A stretch of DNA of 64,000 nt from Limosilactobacillus panis DSM 6035 (lineage in GTDB: Bacteria; Bacillota; Bacilli; Lactobacillales; Lactobacillaceae): assembly GCF_001435935.1 (NCBI RefSeq), contig NZ_AZGM01000064.1, positions 1-64,000 on the forward strand. Direction: 5' to 3'. This document shows, in pieces, positions 1-8,811 of this stretch (position 1 is its first letter; each line of letters opens with the position of its first letter). A model generated the notes under the pieces. That model saw nothing but the letters and a program-made list of their open reading frames with translations. It did not search any database and had not been told where the DNA came from. Position numbers and translations under genes: made by a program.

Positions 1-197
1 TCATCATTGGCCAGTCGACAAAGCTAATTAATACCTGAACACTATTCTCTGTTAAGAATATTATATCATATCCTGAAACGTATGTTCGATTAAAAGATTA
101 AAAAATATCACTCCTTATATAGTTACCATTCTTCCAGAAGCGGCGGTAAGATACCAACTAGGATAATTCAACAGAGCGGAAATGAGGAGGAACAATA

Positions 198-1355
198 ATG
201 GTAGCAAACGCACTTAATTTGGTTGACGGCAAAAGGGTCGCCGTGGATTTTCTTAAGGCCCACCACTTACTGATCGTCGGACAGACGGGAAGTGGGAAAA
301 CTACTACGACCTTGTCTTTGCTCGACCAGTTTCAGCATGAGAACCAGACCGCAATCGTCCTTGATCCAACAGGCGAGTATGCCCAATTACCTAACGCTGT
401 GACCTATACTCTGGGAGAAAATGCATACCTGGAAGCGGGGAAACTCAGTGCTAGTGAATTGCAGGAGGTACTGGGGACCCAACTGTCACCCTTATTAACG
501 GAGAAATTGGTTCAGGCAATCGACGCACTGAAGGTTCAGCATAACCTGGTTCAGCGGCCGGGCTGCTACCAAAAACTGGGCCAGGCGATCGACCAGTACC
601 AACAATTACTCAACCAGTTGAGCACTTGGACGAGTGAATATCAAATTGCCCAATTGCCAGACCAACTAGTTGAAGAAATGGTCATTCCCTTTCCAGATAG
701 CCGGGCCGACTACCACTTGCTGGGTCAGGTGTATGATTACGCCACCATTAGTCGGGCATGGACGGCGATGATGAACCTTCGTGAGTGCCTGAGCACCCCT
801 TACTTTCGCCGGATTTTTGATATGGTCCCCCACCCGGGAAGGGCAAAAACAGAGCTTTCGTTTGTCCTGAAGATGTTCCTGGCCCACCGCAGCAGTCACC
901 GGACCCTAGTCATTGACCTCTCCATGCTAAAACAGTTTGAAAGCCGTCAAGGGACCATTATTTCCTACCTTCTCAAGATTATCTTAAATAACCGTCTCCA
1001 GAAACGGACCGCTTTTCCGGTGAACATCGTTCTTGACGAGGCCCACCGTTACCTGTCCGCTAACGACCAGTCCCTTAGTCACAACGGAATTTTTCAGGTC
1101 CTCCGGGAGGGACGCAAGGTTCATCTTCGGATGATTTTGACAACCCAGTCCCCGCTAGACCTGCCCGCTAAAATGCGGTCACAGTTTAATACGGTCCTCA
1201 TTCACCGTCTCCTAAGTGTCGACGAATTAACCGCCCTGTCAACGACGGTACCGTTTTCTACGGTAGCAGGTTTACCAACTGGTCAGGCCTTTTTGCAAAC
1301 GGCCGGCGGTGCCCAGCAAGTGGTCGTAAATACGCCGGAGTGGTGGACGGATTGA
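198..1355 (+). CDS. HerA/DUF87-like P-loop ATPase
   Basis: A 385-residue protein of the HerA/VirB4-type ATPase group, related to proteins that pump or translocate DNA as hexamers; its substrate here is unknown. The Walker A motif GQTGSGKTT sits near residue 28, and a Walker B with acidic pair, IVLDEAHRYL, near residue 281. A late TTQSP segment looks like the sensor region typical of HerA-like enzymes. No transmembrane segment is evident. The start is ATG preceded by AGGAGG at 185-190. The usual partner nuclease NurA is not adjacent: downstream is a 585-bp gap and then ktrB. It is probably a single-gene unit. The family is clear, the role is not; a defence or conjugation-like function cannot be excluded. 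Confidence 0.75.
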   Translation: MVANALNLVDGKRVAVDFLKAHHLLIVGQTGSGKTTTTLSLLDQFQHENQTAIVLDPTGEYAQLPNAVTYTLGENAYLEAGKLSASELQEVLGTQLSPLLTEKLVQAIDALKVQHNLVQRPGCYQKLGQAIDQYQQLLNQLSTWTSEYQIAQLPDQLVEEMVIPFPDSRADYHLLGQVYDYATISRAWTAMMNLRECLSTPYFRRIFDMVPHPGRAKTELSFVLKMFLAHRSSHRTLVIDLSMLKQFESRQGTIISYLLKIILNNRLQKRTAFPVNIVLDEAHRYLSANDQSLSHNGIFQVLREGRKVHLRMILTTQSPLDLPAKMRSQFNTVLIHRLLSVDELTALSTTVPFSTVAGLPTGQAFLQTAGGAQQVVVNTPEWWTD

Positions 1356-1365
1356 GCACTGACTG

Positions 1366-1379
1366 TGTGAACTTTCACA
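1366..1379. promoter_or_regulatory. 14-bp inverted repeat TGTGAA-CT-TTCACA
   Basis: An inverted repeat with 6-bp arms and a 2-bp centre lies just after the HerA-like gene. It resembles CRP/FNR-family half-sites (TGTGA/TCACA), though the spacing is shorter than the classical CRP site. Its function is unknown; it could also be a weak hairpin. Confidence 0.25.
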
Positions 1380-1469
1380 ATGATTATAGTTTTAATGAAA
1401 ACTCTATCGTTACAGGGCAGTTTCAATGTTAAAAAATAGTTGCCAAACGTTAACATTTTTAAATAGTAC

Positions 1470-1497
1470 TTTACTTCACAATATTTTTTGCTATAAT
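1470..1497 (+). promoter_or_regulatory. Putative promoter of an orphan transcript
   Basis: A perfect TATAAT (1492-1497) lies 16 bp after TTTACT (1470-1475), in very AT-rich DNA. No gene follows for over 400 bp, but a strong terminator ends at about 1680, so the likely product is a short RNA. Confidence 0.45.
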
Positions 1498-1502
1498 AAA
1501 AA

Positions 1503-1680
1503 AAGCAAATTTGATATTTGCTACTACATAATGAAAATGACGTTGCTACGATAATATCGAATTATTTTCCTTTCATCCAATTAACATCCAAACATCATAT
1601 ATAAGTCGTATTACCGGGTAGCAATGATTAAGACAAGTGGCTGAGAGAAAACTATGTTTTCTCACCAGCCACTTTTGCTT
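1503..1680 (+). ncRNA. Candidate small RNA between promoter and terminator
   Basis: About 175 bp separate the TATAAT box at 1492 from a strong intrinsic terminator at 1635-1680. No open frame with a ribosome binding site is present. TTGCTAC (1543-1549) and GTAGCAA (1618-1624) can close a long stem around the middle. The terminator pairs AAGTGGCTG (1635-1643) with CAGCCACTT (1666-1674), extended by GAGAAAAC/GTTTTCTC and followed by TTTT. The call is inferred from architecture only; it could instead be a leader linked to ktrAB or to the repeat that follows. Confidence 0.35.
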
Positions 1681-1853
1681 TACGAATATTACACGGTAAT
1701 CGCGTGGAAACCAAATAGGATTGCTCCGCGTCAAAGCATGTTCCTAGTATCTAGCGTCGCAAGGCAAGTCCATTGATTACGGACGATCGCTGTCCCGTAC
1801 CGTACCAATAATCGTCCTATATTAAGGCACACTCTAATGCTTTTTTTCAGCTT
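1681..1853 (+). repeat. Family I structured intergenic repeat, copy A
   Basis: This is one of three diverged copies (also 18682-18833 inverted and 20289-20444). Shared blocks in order are CGAATATTACAC, GTAATCGCG, TCTAGCG, GCAAGTC-ATTGATTA and CACTCTRATGCTTTTTT. GTAATC can pair with GATTAC, and inside lies GGACGAT (1781-1787) with ATCGTCC (1811-1817). Each copy starts directly after an intrinsic terminator hairpin. There is no open frame. It could be a MITE-like element, a structured RNA or a terminator-associated repeat. Confidence 0.75.
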
Positions 1854-1862
1854 CTCCCTTTT

Positions 1863-1911
1863 CTATTTCCCGGGAAATAGTTGTACAGGCCCCCATAAAA
1901 ATGCTTATAAT
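1863..1911 (+). promoter_or_regulatory. ktrAB promoter with adjacent 18-bp palindrome
   Basis: The perfect palindrome CTATTTCCCGGGAAATAG (1863-1880) abuts a possible -35 TTGTAC (1881-1886), followed after 19 bp by TATAAT (1906-1911). Transcription would begin about 20 bp before the TTG start of ktrB. The palindrome is a good operator candidate, and its 14-bp core recurs at 42763-42776. No c-di-AMP riboswitch was recognised here. Confidence 0.5.
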
Positions 1912-1940
1912 TAATTGATAAGACAATAGGGGGAAGTAGC

Positions 1941-3284
1941 TTGATAGAGATCAATAAGCACCGCTATTCATTTCCCAAATTACTGACTTTGGGATTCTTA
2001 GTGGTGATTGCCATCGGGACAGTTTTATTGTTACTGCCGTGTTCGACCGCCAGTGGCCTCCGTACCAGTTTTATGACGGTCTTTTTTACGTCGACGAGTG
2101 CGACCTGCGTGACGGGGTTGACCCTAGTTAGCACGGCCACCCACTGGACCCTCTTTGGGCAGACGGTGATTGCCCTCTTGATGGAGGTGGGGGGCCTAGG
2201 GTTTATGACCTTCGCCGTCATGATGTCGTTGATGATTCGCCGCCGGGTGCGGATGTCGACCCGTCTGCTGACTCAAGAGGCCCTTAACCTGGATAACTTG
2301 TCACAGCTGAACGTTGTTTACCTGATTATTAAACTATCGCTGTTGATTCAAGTCTGCGGGGCGGCCTTCTTGTTCTTCGACTTCTATCCCCGTTACGGGT
2401 TGGGGAAGGGAATCTGGTTCAGCATTTTCCATTCCATTTCGGCCTTTTGTAATGCCGGTTTTGACCTCTTTGGTAACAGCATGGAAAACTACCTGAATGA
2501 CCCTTACATGATTTGTGTCCTGGCTGTGTTAATTGTTGCTGGTTCACTTGGTTTCTTAGTTTGGAAGGACCTCCTCAACTATCATAAGTACCACCACCTT
2601 TTCCTCCATACCCAGTTAGCCTTGCGGACCGGGGCCGTGATTTTTGTCCTTTCCTTTATTGTTTACTTTGTGACGGAACACAATTTGGCCCAGTTGAGCA
2701 ACCAAATTAGTTACCCCCAGCGGTTACTAAATACCCTCTTCATGGCAATTACCCCGCGGACGGCCGGTCTAGTTACCTTCCCCTATACCAAGTTGAGTGC
2801 CGCGGGAATCAGCCTGACAATCATATTGATGTTTATTGGTGGTACGCCGGGGTCCACGGCTGGTGGGGTCAAGACGACCACAATTGGTCTACTGGCTACC
2901 CAGAGTATTGCGACCCTGCGTGGTCAACGTGACACGAACTTTGCCCACCGGCGCTTTACCCAGAGCAACATCAACCGGGCCCTGACCCTATTCTTTGTTG
3001 CCCTTTGTATCGTTATGCTGGCTATCCTGTTGCTGGTGGAAACCCAGGACCTTCCCAAGCATGATTCCCTGAGCTACGTGACTTTCGAGGTGCTAGCGGC
3101 CTTCGGGACTACCGGGATTTCTTTGGGAATCACCCAGAGTTTGAACCTCTTTGGCCAGCTCGTGATTATGTCATTAATGTTTATCGGCCGGGTGGGCATC
3201 TACACCGTAATGTTCTCAATCTTCAATGCCCAGCCGAACGTGAAGAGTTACCGTTATCCAGAGGAGAGTGTTTTAATTGGCTAA
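1941..3284 (+). CDS. ktrB: KtrB/TrkH-family potassium uptake channel subunit
   Basis: A membrane protein of 447 residues with eight or more hydrophobic segments arranged as four membrane-pore-membrane repeats. The four pore loops with filter glycines are visible as TSATCVTGLTL, SAFCNAGFDLF, TPRTAGLVTF and AAFGTTGISLG. The length fits Ktr better than the longer TrkH. It would import K+ coupled to Na+ or H+ when gated by the KtrA ring. The start is TTG with GGGGGAAG upstream. The last 8 bases overlap ktrA, indicating a translationally coupled operon. A palindromic promoter lies upstream. Confidence 0.92.
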   Translation: MIEINKHRYSFPKLLTLGFLVVIAIGTVLLLLPCSTASGLRTSFMTVFFTSTSATCVTGLTLVSTATHWTLFGQTVIALLMEVGGLGFMTFAVMMSLMIRRRVRMSTRLLTQEALNLDNLSQLNVVYLIIKLSLLIQVCGAAFLFFDFYPRYGLGKGIWFSIFHSISAFCNAGFDLFGNSMENYLNDPYMICVLAVLIVAGSLGFLVWKDLLNYHKYHHLFLHTQLALRTGAVIFVLSFIVYFVTEHNLAQLSNQISYPQRLLNTLFMAITPRTAGLVTFPYTKLSAAGISLTIILMFIGGTPGSTAGGVKTTTIGLLATQSIATLRGQRDTNFAHRRFTQSNINRALTLFFVALCIVMLAILLLVETQDLPKHDSLSYVTFEVLAAFGTTGISLGITQSLNLFGQLVIMSLMFIGRVGIYTVMFSIFNAQPNVKSYRYPEESVLIG

Positions 3285-3948
3285 AAAAGAAAGCTATGCC
3301 GTAATTGGCATCGGCCAGTTTGGGGCCGCAATTTGTGAGTCACTGGTTGCTGCCGGTCAGGAGGTATTAGCAATTGACGCCAACCCTGAAGTCGTTAATG
3401 AGCTGGCAAACACCGTGATGCGGGCAATTGTTGCCGATGCCCAGGATGAGGACGCATTGCGGGAGGTCGACATTGGCCATTTTGACCATGTTTACATTTC
3501 AATCGGAAAAAACATCGAGGCCAGCATCATGGCTACCTTGATTACCAAGGACCTAGGGGCTCCTGACGTTGTCTGCCGAGCAGAAAATGTTAACCATGCC
3601 CGTGTCCTGGAACGGGTGGGGGCGGATATGGTGGTGCGGCCCGAGCATGATTTGGCAAAGCGGCTGATCTTCCAGCAACTGAATCCGACCCTAGTTGACT
3701 ATGTAAACCTCAGCAAGGAAACGACCCTGGCGGAGATCAACGTTAATAACCCGAAGTTCTATGGAAGAACCATTGGGGAAATTGACTTCCGGAACCGTTA
3801 CCGGGTTAACGTGATCATCATTGTGAGCGAAAACGACGAGATTAACCAAATGCCGCAGGCGGATGACGTTATCCAGCCCCACGACAAGATTACAGTTGTG
3901 GGCAGTACCAAGGATATTCAGCGGTTAAATGAACTTATCCAAGATTAA
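3277..3948 (+). CDS. ktrA: KtrA RCK-domain regulatory subunit of K+ uptake
   Basis: This 223-residue cytoplasmic protein carries an RCK_N Rossmann domain (GIGQFGAAI near residues 11-19, acidic residue at the end of the second strand) and a C-terminal RCK_C domain (about 140-223). KtrA forms an octameric ring that opens KtrB in response to ATP/ADP, and RCK_C is a known c-di-AMP site in Gram-positive relatives. The start is TTG at 3277 inside the end of ktrB, with GAGGAGAG at 3261-3268. A methyltransferase gene follows 11 bp after the stop and is probably co-transcribed. Confidence 0.92.
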   Translation: MAKKESYAVIGIGQFGAAICESLVAAGQEVLAIDANPEVVNELANTVMRAIVADAQDEDALREVDIGHFDHVYISIGKNIEASIMATLITKDLGAPDVVCRAENVNHARVLERVGADMVVRPEHDLAKRLIFQQLNPTLVDYVNLSKETTLAEINVNNPKFYGRTIGEIDFRNRYRVNVIIIVSENDEINQMPQADDVIQPHDKITVVGSTKDIQRLNELIQD

Positions 3949-3959
3949 GGAGGAGAAGA

Positions 3960-4640
3960 GTGAGAAAGAGTGCTATCAGTGTTGTTACCATTGCTATTAT
4001 TGCGCTAATTGCCGTATTTACCGGTCTCATTGGTGCCTTTGCCAGTCATGAATACTGGAACCTGATATGGGTGGCCTTGATTATTATTTGGGCCGGAATC
4101 TTTTGCCATACCGTTTCCCGGGGACACGAGAAGATCTGGCAACGCCTTCTACAGCAGTTGGCAATCCCTAAGAATTCCCAGGTACTGGACTTAAGTGCTG
4201 GACGGTTGACAGACTTAATGATGATTGCCGGCCAGCTCCAGGCCTCCGGAAAGGTAACGGGAATTGCCGACTGGCAGCAGAGTTTGGAAATCGCCAAGCG
4301 GCGGGTTGCTGCCGCTAAGTTGGCGGACCGGGTAAAACTAGTTGATGGGTCAATGACGAACTTACCGTTTGCTAACCAGCTATTTGACTACGTGGTGATT
4401 GACTCAGCCCTGCATAACATCACACCCGCCATTCAACGAGGCCGGGCGCTTCAGGAAACTGCCCGGGTACTGAAGGCCCACGGGACCCTCGTAATTGTGG
4501 ATACGCGGGCAATGAAGGAATATCGTCAAGTCCTTAGCAACGTTGGCTTTGACGACATTCAAGTCATTAATACCGGCTTTGATGGCTGGTGGGGAGGTCC
4601 CTGGATTACAACTAAGGTCTTGATTGCCAAGCGTTCCTAA
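3960..4640 (+). CDS. Membrane-anchored SAM-dependent methyltransferase-like protein
   Basis: A protein of 226 residues with two hydrophobic segments (about 5-27 and 33-52) followed by a class I methyltransferase domain. The SAM-binding motif I reads VLDLSAGRLTD, so the usual GxGxG glycine loop is degenerate. A motif II/III region with DGSMTNLPF and a conserved FDYVVIDSALHNI strand follow. The start is GTG with AAGGAGGAG just upstream. It sits 11 bp after ktrA and probably shares the ktr operon. The substrate is unknown, and the altered motif I leaves activity uncertain. Confidence 0.7.
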   Translation: MRKSAISVVTIAIIALIAVFTGLIGAFASHEYWNLIWVALIIIWAGIFCHTVSRGHEKIWQRLLQQLAIPKNSQVLDLSAGRLTDLMMIAGQLQASGKVTGIADWQQSLEIAKRRVAAAKLADRVKLVDGSMTNLPFANQLFDYVVIDSALHNITPAIQRGRALQETARVLKAHGTLVIVDTRAMKEYRQVLSNVGFDDIQVINTGFDGWWGGPWITTKVLIAKRS

Positions 4641-4705
4641 AATTTAGTGCATGGGGCTCGAGCAGCCGTACTTATAAGATAGATAATAGAGAAGGGAATG
4701 TTGGT

Positions 4706-6496
4706 ATGTCACCGGAGCAGGTTCTTAAAGATAATTTTGGCTTTACGAAGTTTCGCAAGGGCCAATCAGAGGTGATTTCCCGGGTCCTTGCTAAGCAAAA
4801 TGTTCTTGCCGTCATGCCAACTGGTGGCGGTAAGTCGCTTTGCTACCAGATTCCGGCCCTGGTCAATGACGGGATTACGGTCGTTGTGTCCCCACTGATT
4901 TCCTTAATGAAGGACCAAGTAGATTCCCTGCGGCAAAACGGGATTAACGCGGCGGCCATCAATTCGACGATTCCCCAGGAGGAGGTCAACCCGATCCTGC
5001 GGGGCGCCTATGAGGGCCGGATCAAGCTAATTTATGTTACTCCCGAGCGGCTTAACATGGACTACTTTCGCTACCAGTTAAATTTTCTTCCAATTGACCT
5101 TGTTGCAATCGATGAGGCTCACTGTATATCACAGTGGGGTCATGACTTTCGGCCGGCTTACCGGCAATTAAAGGATGCGGTTGACCATCTGAAGTCGCAC
5201 CCCAATATTCTTGCCCTAACGGCGACGGCTACCCCGGCAGTTCAGGAAGATATTGGTGACCAATTAGGAATTAGCAAGGATAATTTTATTATCACGAGTT
5301 TTGCCCGGCCTAACATCAGCTTTCAGGTGGCTCACCCGGAGACGACCACCCGCCGTTACATCCGTGACTACCTAAAGGAGCACCAGGATGAGGCGGGGAT
5401 AATCTACGTTAATACCCGGCGAGGGGTTGATGAGCTTACCGATTACCTGGCTGGGCAGCACTTCTCCGTTGCGGGTTACCGTGCTGGCATGGATCCGGCT
5501 GACCGGGCCCAGGTTCAGGATGATTTTCAGTTTGACCGGGTCAACACGATCGTAGCCACGAGCGCCTTCGGAATGGGAATCGATAAGAGTAACGTTCGCT
5601 TCGTCATTCACGCCACCAGTGCGCAGAACATTGAGTCCTACTACCAGGAGGCAGGGCGTGCCGGCCGGGATGGCCTACCGAGTGAGGCAATCTTGATTTA
5701 CCACCCCAATGATATTCGCCAGTACCGCTGGTTTATCGACCAGTCAACGGCGGACGATGATTATCGTGACCGCCAGTACCAGAAGCTCCAGGCTGTGGCG
5801 AATTACGCTAGCACGCCGGAATGTCTTCAGCAGTTCATTGTCCGTTACTTTGGCCAGGATTGGCCGCCATGTGGTCACTGCAGCAACTGCACGGACCAAC
5901 GGACGGTCCAGGATATTACGCCGGAAAGTCAGCAGGTGATTGCCCTGGTCAAGGAACTGGGCGGCCGCTTCGGTAAGGGTGTTGTTGCCCAGGCGGTAAC
6001 CGGCTCACAAAGCCAACGGATGCGTGAAATCGACGCCCAAAGTCTTGAATACTTTGGGGCCCTTAAAAAGATGAGCAAGCAGGCGGCAGCAAGCCTGATT
6101 GACTACCTGGTCGCAACTGGTATCTTAGAAACTGCGGGCGCCCAGTACCCGGTTCTCCGGATTGCCCAGGCCGGGTGGCAGGTCCTGGACGGCGCAAAAA
6201 AGGTAACCCGCCGTCAAGAAGAGGCACCATCGCGGGCCCACACCCAGCTGGTAGAGTCACCAGATGTCGCGGCCCTCTTTGAGAAGCTCCGGCAAAAGCG
6301 GCGGGAGCTGGCTGATGAGCAGGGGGTACCCCCGTTTATGGTCTTCTCTGACCGGACCCTGCATGAGATGGCCCAGTCTAAACCGCAGACACAGCGGGAA
6401 TTTCTCCTGGTCAATGGGGTCGGCCAGCGGAAGCTTGAACAGTACGGGGCGACCATGATGGACGTCATTGGTGAGTACCTGGCGGGAAAAGAATAA
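4706..6496 (+). CDS. recQ: RecQ-family ATP-dependent DNA helicase
   Basis: A 596-residue superfamily 2 3'-5' helicase for recombination and repair. Motif I PTGGGKSLCYQIPAL lies near residue 40, motif II AIDEAHCISQWGHDFRP near 135, and the motif VI region QEAGRAGRDG near 315. Four zinc-ligand cysteines around 375-395 are in the RecQ-C domain (C-Q-Q-F...CGHCSNC). The last 75 residues form an HRDC domain. Length and domain order match bacterial RecQ. The gene stands alone, closed by the terminator at 6511-6556. Confidence 0.95.
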   Translation: MSPEQVLKDNFGFTKFRKGQSEVISRVLAKQNVLAVMPTGGGKSLCYQIPALVNDGITVVVSPLISLMKDQVDSLRQNGINAAAINSTIPQEEVNPILRGAYEGRIKLIYVTPERLNMDYFRYQLNFLPIDLVAIDEAHCISQWGHDFRPAYRQLKDAVDHLKSHPNILALTATATPAVQEDIGDQLGISKDNFIITSFARPNISFQVAHPETTTRRYIRDYLKEHQDEAGIIYVNTRRGVDELTDYLAGQHFSVAGYRAGMDPADRAQVQDDFQFDRVNTIVATSAFGMGIDKSNVRFVIHATSAQNIESYYQEAGRAGRDGLPSEAILIYHPNDIRQYRWFIDQSTADDDYRDRQYQKLQAVANYASTPECLQQFIVRYFGQDWPPCGHCSNCTDQRTVQDITPESQQVIALVKELGGRFGKGVVAQAVTGSQSQRMREIDAQSLEYFGALKKMSKQAAASLIDYLVATGILETAGAQYPVLRIAQAGWQVLDGAKKVTRRQEEAPSRAHTQLVESPDVAALFEKLRQKRRELADEQGVPPFMVFSDRTLHEMAQSKPQTQREFLLVNGVGQRKLEQYGATMMDVIGEYLAGKE

Positions 6497-6510
6497 TGTT
6501 AAAAATAAAG

Positions 6511-6556
6511 AGGACGCTAGTATTCGGAAAATCCGAATGTTAGCGTCCTTTTTGTG
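6511..6556 (+). terminator. recQ intrinsic terminator
   Basis: AGGACGCTA pairs with TAGCGTCCT, with an inner arm around the ATTCGGA/TCCGAAT palindrome, followed by TTTTTGTGTTTTTT. Confidence 0.85.
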
Positions 6557-6575
6557 TTTTTTCGCAGCTTCTTTT

Positions 6576-6604
6576 TTGAAAGTGCGGCTTGAGAAGTGTA
6601 GAAT
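6576..6604 (+). promoter_or_regulatory. lysP promoter
   Basis: TTGAAA (6576-6581), a 17-bp spacer and TAGAAT (6599-6604) lie 31 bp before the lysP start. Confidence 0.6.
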
Positions 6605-6634
6605 GATTCTAGCTTATTTTAAGGGAGTGGCATA

Positions 6635-8092
6635 ATGAGTGAACAGAGTAATCATGTGCGCCGGTTACTGAAAACCCGGCACCTAGAGATGATTGCGTTA
6701 GGTGGCTCGATTGGAACCGGGCTGTTTATCGCCAGTGGTTCAGCAATCCATACCGCTGGACCGGGTGGCGCAATCGTGGGATATACGATCATGGGAATCA
6801 TGGTCTACTTCTTGATGACGAGTCTCGGGGAAATGGCGACCTTTTTGCCGGTCAGCGGTTCCTTTGCGACCTACTGTACCCGCTTCGTCGACCCCGCCTT
6901 GGGCTTTTCAATGGGGTGGATCTACTGGTTCAACTGGGCATTGACCGTTGCGGTGGATAGTACGACCGCCGGGATTGTCATGAACTTCTGGTTTCCCCAC
7001 GTGCCGAGCTGGATATTTAGCCTGGTCGTGCTAATCTACATCATCACGGTCAATGCCCTGGCTGTCAGTGCCTTTGGTGAGGCAGAATACTGGCTGGCCA
7101 TTATTAAGGTCCTGACCGTGGTCCTCTTCTTAATCGTCGGTCTATGCGTAATTGTTGGTATCATGGGGGGCCAGGCAATCGGCTTCCACAATCTAACTTA
7201 CAAGCAGGCACCATTTGTTGGTGGGGCCCCGACAATTTTAAGTGTCTTTCTGGTTGCGGGATTTTCCTTTCAGGGAACTGAGCTTGTGGGTATTACCGCT
7301 GGTGAATCGGCAACCCCGTCAAAGAGTATCCCCAAGGCCATCCATTCGACCTTCTGGCGGATCCTGCTCTTTTACATCCTGGCAATCTTTGTCATTGCTT
7401 GTGTCCTGCCGTACACCAGTAAGAACCTCCTGGGCTCTTCGGTTAAGGATATTACCATCAGCCCATTCACGCTGGTTTTCCGGCGGGCTGGTTTGGCATT
7501 CGCGGCAAGTGCGATGAACGCGGTTATCCTAACGGCAGTTATTTCCGCTGCCAATTCCGGGATGTATGCTTCCACCCGGATGATCTATTCGATGGCCCAT
7601 GAAGGTCAGGCGTGGAAAATCTTTGGCCGGACCGATAAACGGGGGATCCCCATTTACGGCCTGATGGCTTCCACTTTGGTTGCCTCCTTGACCTTCTTGA
7701 CGGGAATCTTTGGCCCGGGCATCTATGAATTCCTGATTGATTCCAGTGGTCTGGCCGGCTTCCTGACCTGGATGGGGATGGCGGTTGCCCATCTTCGCTT
7801 CCGGCGGGCGTATCAAGCACAGGGGTACGACATTAATGACCTCCGTTACCGGGCCTCGTTCTACCCGGTTGGACCAATTTTAGCGGTTATCCTTTGTGCG
7901 GTGGTCGTGATTGGCCAAAACCCGACAGCAATTTTGGAGGGGCAGTGGCAACAGATTATTCTAACCTACCTCAGTGTTCCCCTCCTGCTTGTCCTGTGGC
8001 TGTACTACCGGCTGCGCTACCATACCCACTTGATTCCGTTAAAGGATGTTAACCTTCACGGGGGCCAACTTAAACATAATAAGGTGATTTGA
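6635..8092 (+). CDS. lysP: LysP-type lysine/amino acid permease (AAT family)
   Basis: A 12-transmembrane APC-superfamily transporter of 485 residues. The N-terminal consensus loop GGSIGTGLF and the block YFLMTSLGEMATFLPVSGSF follow the Escherichia coli LysP sequence closely as I remember it, as do FSFQGTELVGI, NAVILTAVISAANSGMYAS and the C-terminal HDINDL-like segment. It would carry lysine or another amino acid inward with protons. The start is ATG with AAGGGAG upstream. The stop overlaps the start of the following esterase gene (TGATG), so the two are coupled. Substrate specificity is inferred from similarity only. Confidence 0.8.
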   Translation: MSEQSNHVRRLLKTRHLEMIALGGSIGTGLFIASGSAIHTAGPGGAIVGYTIMGIMVYFLMTSLGEMATFLPVSGSFATYCTRFVDPALGFSMGWIYWFNWALTVAVDSTTAGIVMNFWFPHVPSWIFSLVVLIYIITVNALAVSAFGEAEYWLAIIKVLTVVLFLIVGLCVIVGIMGGQAIGFHNLTYKQAPFVGGAPTILSVFLVAGFSFQGTELVGITAGESATPSKSIPKAIHSTFWRILLFYILAIFVIACVLPYTSKNLLGSSVKDITISPFTLVFRRAGLAFAASAMNAVILTAVISAANSGMYASTRMIYSMAHEGQAWKIFGRTDKRGIPIYGLMASTLVASLTFLTGIFGPGIYEFLIDSSGLAGFLTWMGMAVAHLRFRRAYQAQGYDINDLRYRASFYPVGPILAVILCAVVVIGQNPTAILEGQWQQIILTYLSVPLLLVLWLYYRLRYHTHLIPLKDVNLHGGQLKHNKVI

Positions 8093-8808
8093 TGGATATT
8101 CGGAATGTAAAACTAAATGAACCATTTTCGTCAATTGATATTTACCATAGCAACGCGGATGAACCATTGCCAGGGGTCGTGATTGTCCCCGGGGGAAGCT
8201 ATAACAAAATTATGGAACGTGATTCCGAGCGGGTGGCGGTAACGATGGCCACGCACGCCTTCCAGGCCTTCGTCATTCGTTACCCGGTAGTAGAGCACAA
8301 GGACTACCAGGCGGCTAAGCGGGCCCTGGCTCAGGCTTTCGACTACCTGGTGGATCATGCTACTGCTCTTGATCTTGACCCCCAGCGGCTAGGGGTCCTG
8401 GGATTCTCGGCGGGTGGCCAGCTGGCTGCTGCATACAGTAACCAACCGGCAACCCGGGCCAAGTTTGTCGGCCTTGGTTACCCGGTTATCCAGCCGGCAA
8501 TTGACCAGCGGATGGGTGTCCAGACGGAAGACGTTGCCAAGCTGGTGACGGCCCAGACGCCGCCAACGTTTATCTGGGGGTCGATTAAGGATGGCCTTAC
8601 CCCCTATTTGGAACATGTTGCCCACTACGCGAATGCGTTGGCGGGTCATGGTGTCTTGTTTGAACTTCACGAGTTTAGTACTGGCGGGCACGGGATTGCC
8701 CTTGCCAACCACTATACCGGAATTGTCAACTACAATCGTCAGGACCAGCACATGGCCAAGTGGTTCCCACTCTTTTTGGAATGGTTTCAGGAACTGAATC
8801 TTAAATAA
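8092..8808 (+). CDS. Alpha/beta hydrolase, acetyl-esterase-like
   Basis: A cytoplasmic alpha/beta hydrolase of 238 residues. The oxyanion-hole segment VPGGSY lies near residue 33, the nucleophile elbow GFSAGGQ near 105, an aspartate in GSIKDGL near 170 and the catalytic His in GGHGIAL near 205, so the triad looks complete. It resembles small BD-FAE/acetyl-xylan-esterase-like enzymes. I chose ATG 8092 because AAGGTG at 8081-8086 is well spaced for it, whereas TTG at 8089 would be too close. It is coupled to lysP by a one-base overlap. The substrate is unknown. Confidence 0.75.
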   Translation: MDIRNVKLNEPFSSIDIYHSNADEPLPGVVIVPGGSYNKIMERDSERVAVTMATHAFQAFVIRYPVVEHKDYQAAKRALAQAFDYLVDHATALDLDPQRLGVLGFSAGGQLAAAYSNQPATRAKFVGLGYPVIQPAIDQRMGVQTEDVAKLVTAQTPPTFIWGSIKDGLTPYLEHVAHYANALAGHGVLFELHEFSTGGHGIALANHYTGIVNYNRQDQHMAKWFPLFLEWFQELNLK

Positions 8809-8811
8809 AAA

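Noticed and set aside
1-197. Start of a minus-strand gene at the left edge (ATG at 7-5)
   Set aside because: No ribosome binding site is visible and too few codons are inside the window.
1681-1940. c-di-AMP (ydaO) riboswitch upstream of ktrAB
   Set aside because: The 1681-1853 segment is shared with two unrelated loci, so it is a dispersed repeat, and ydaO core motifs are absent.
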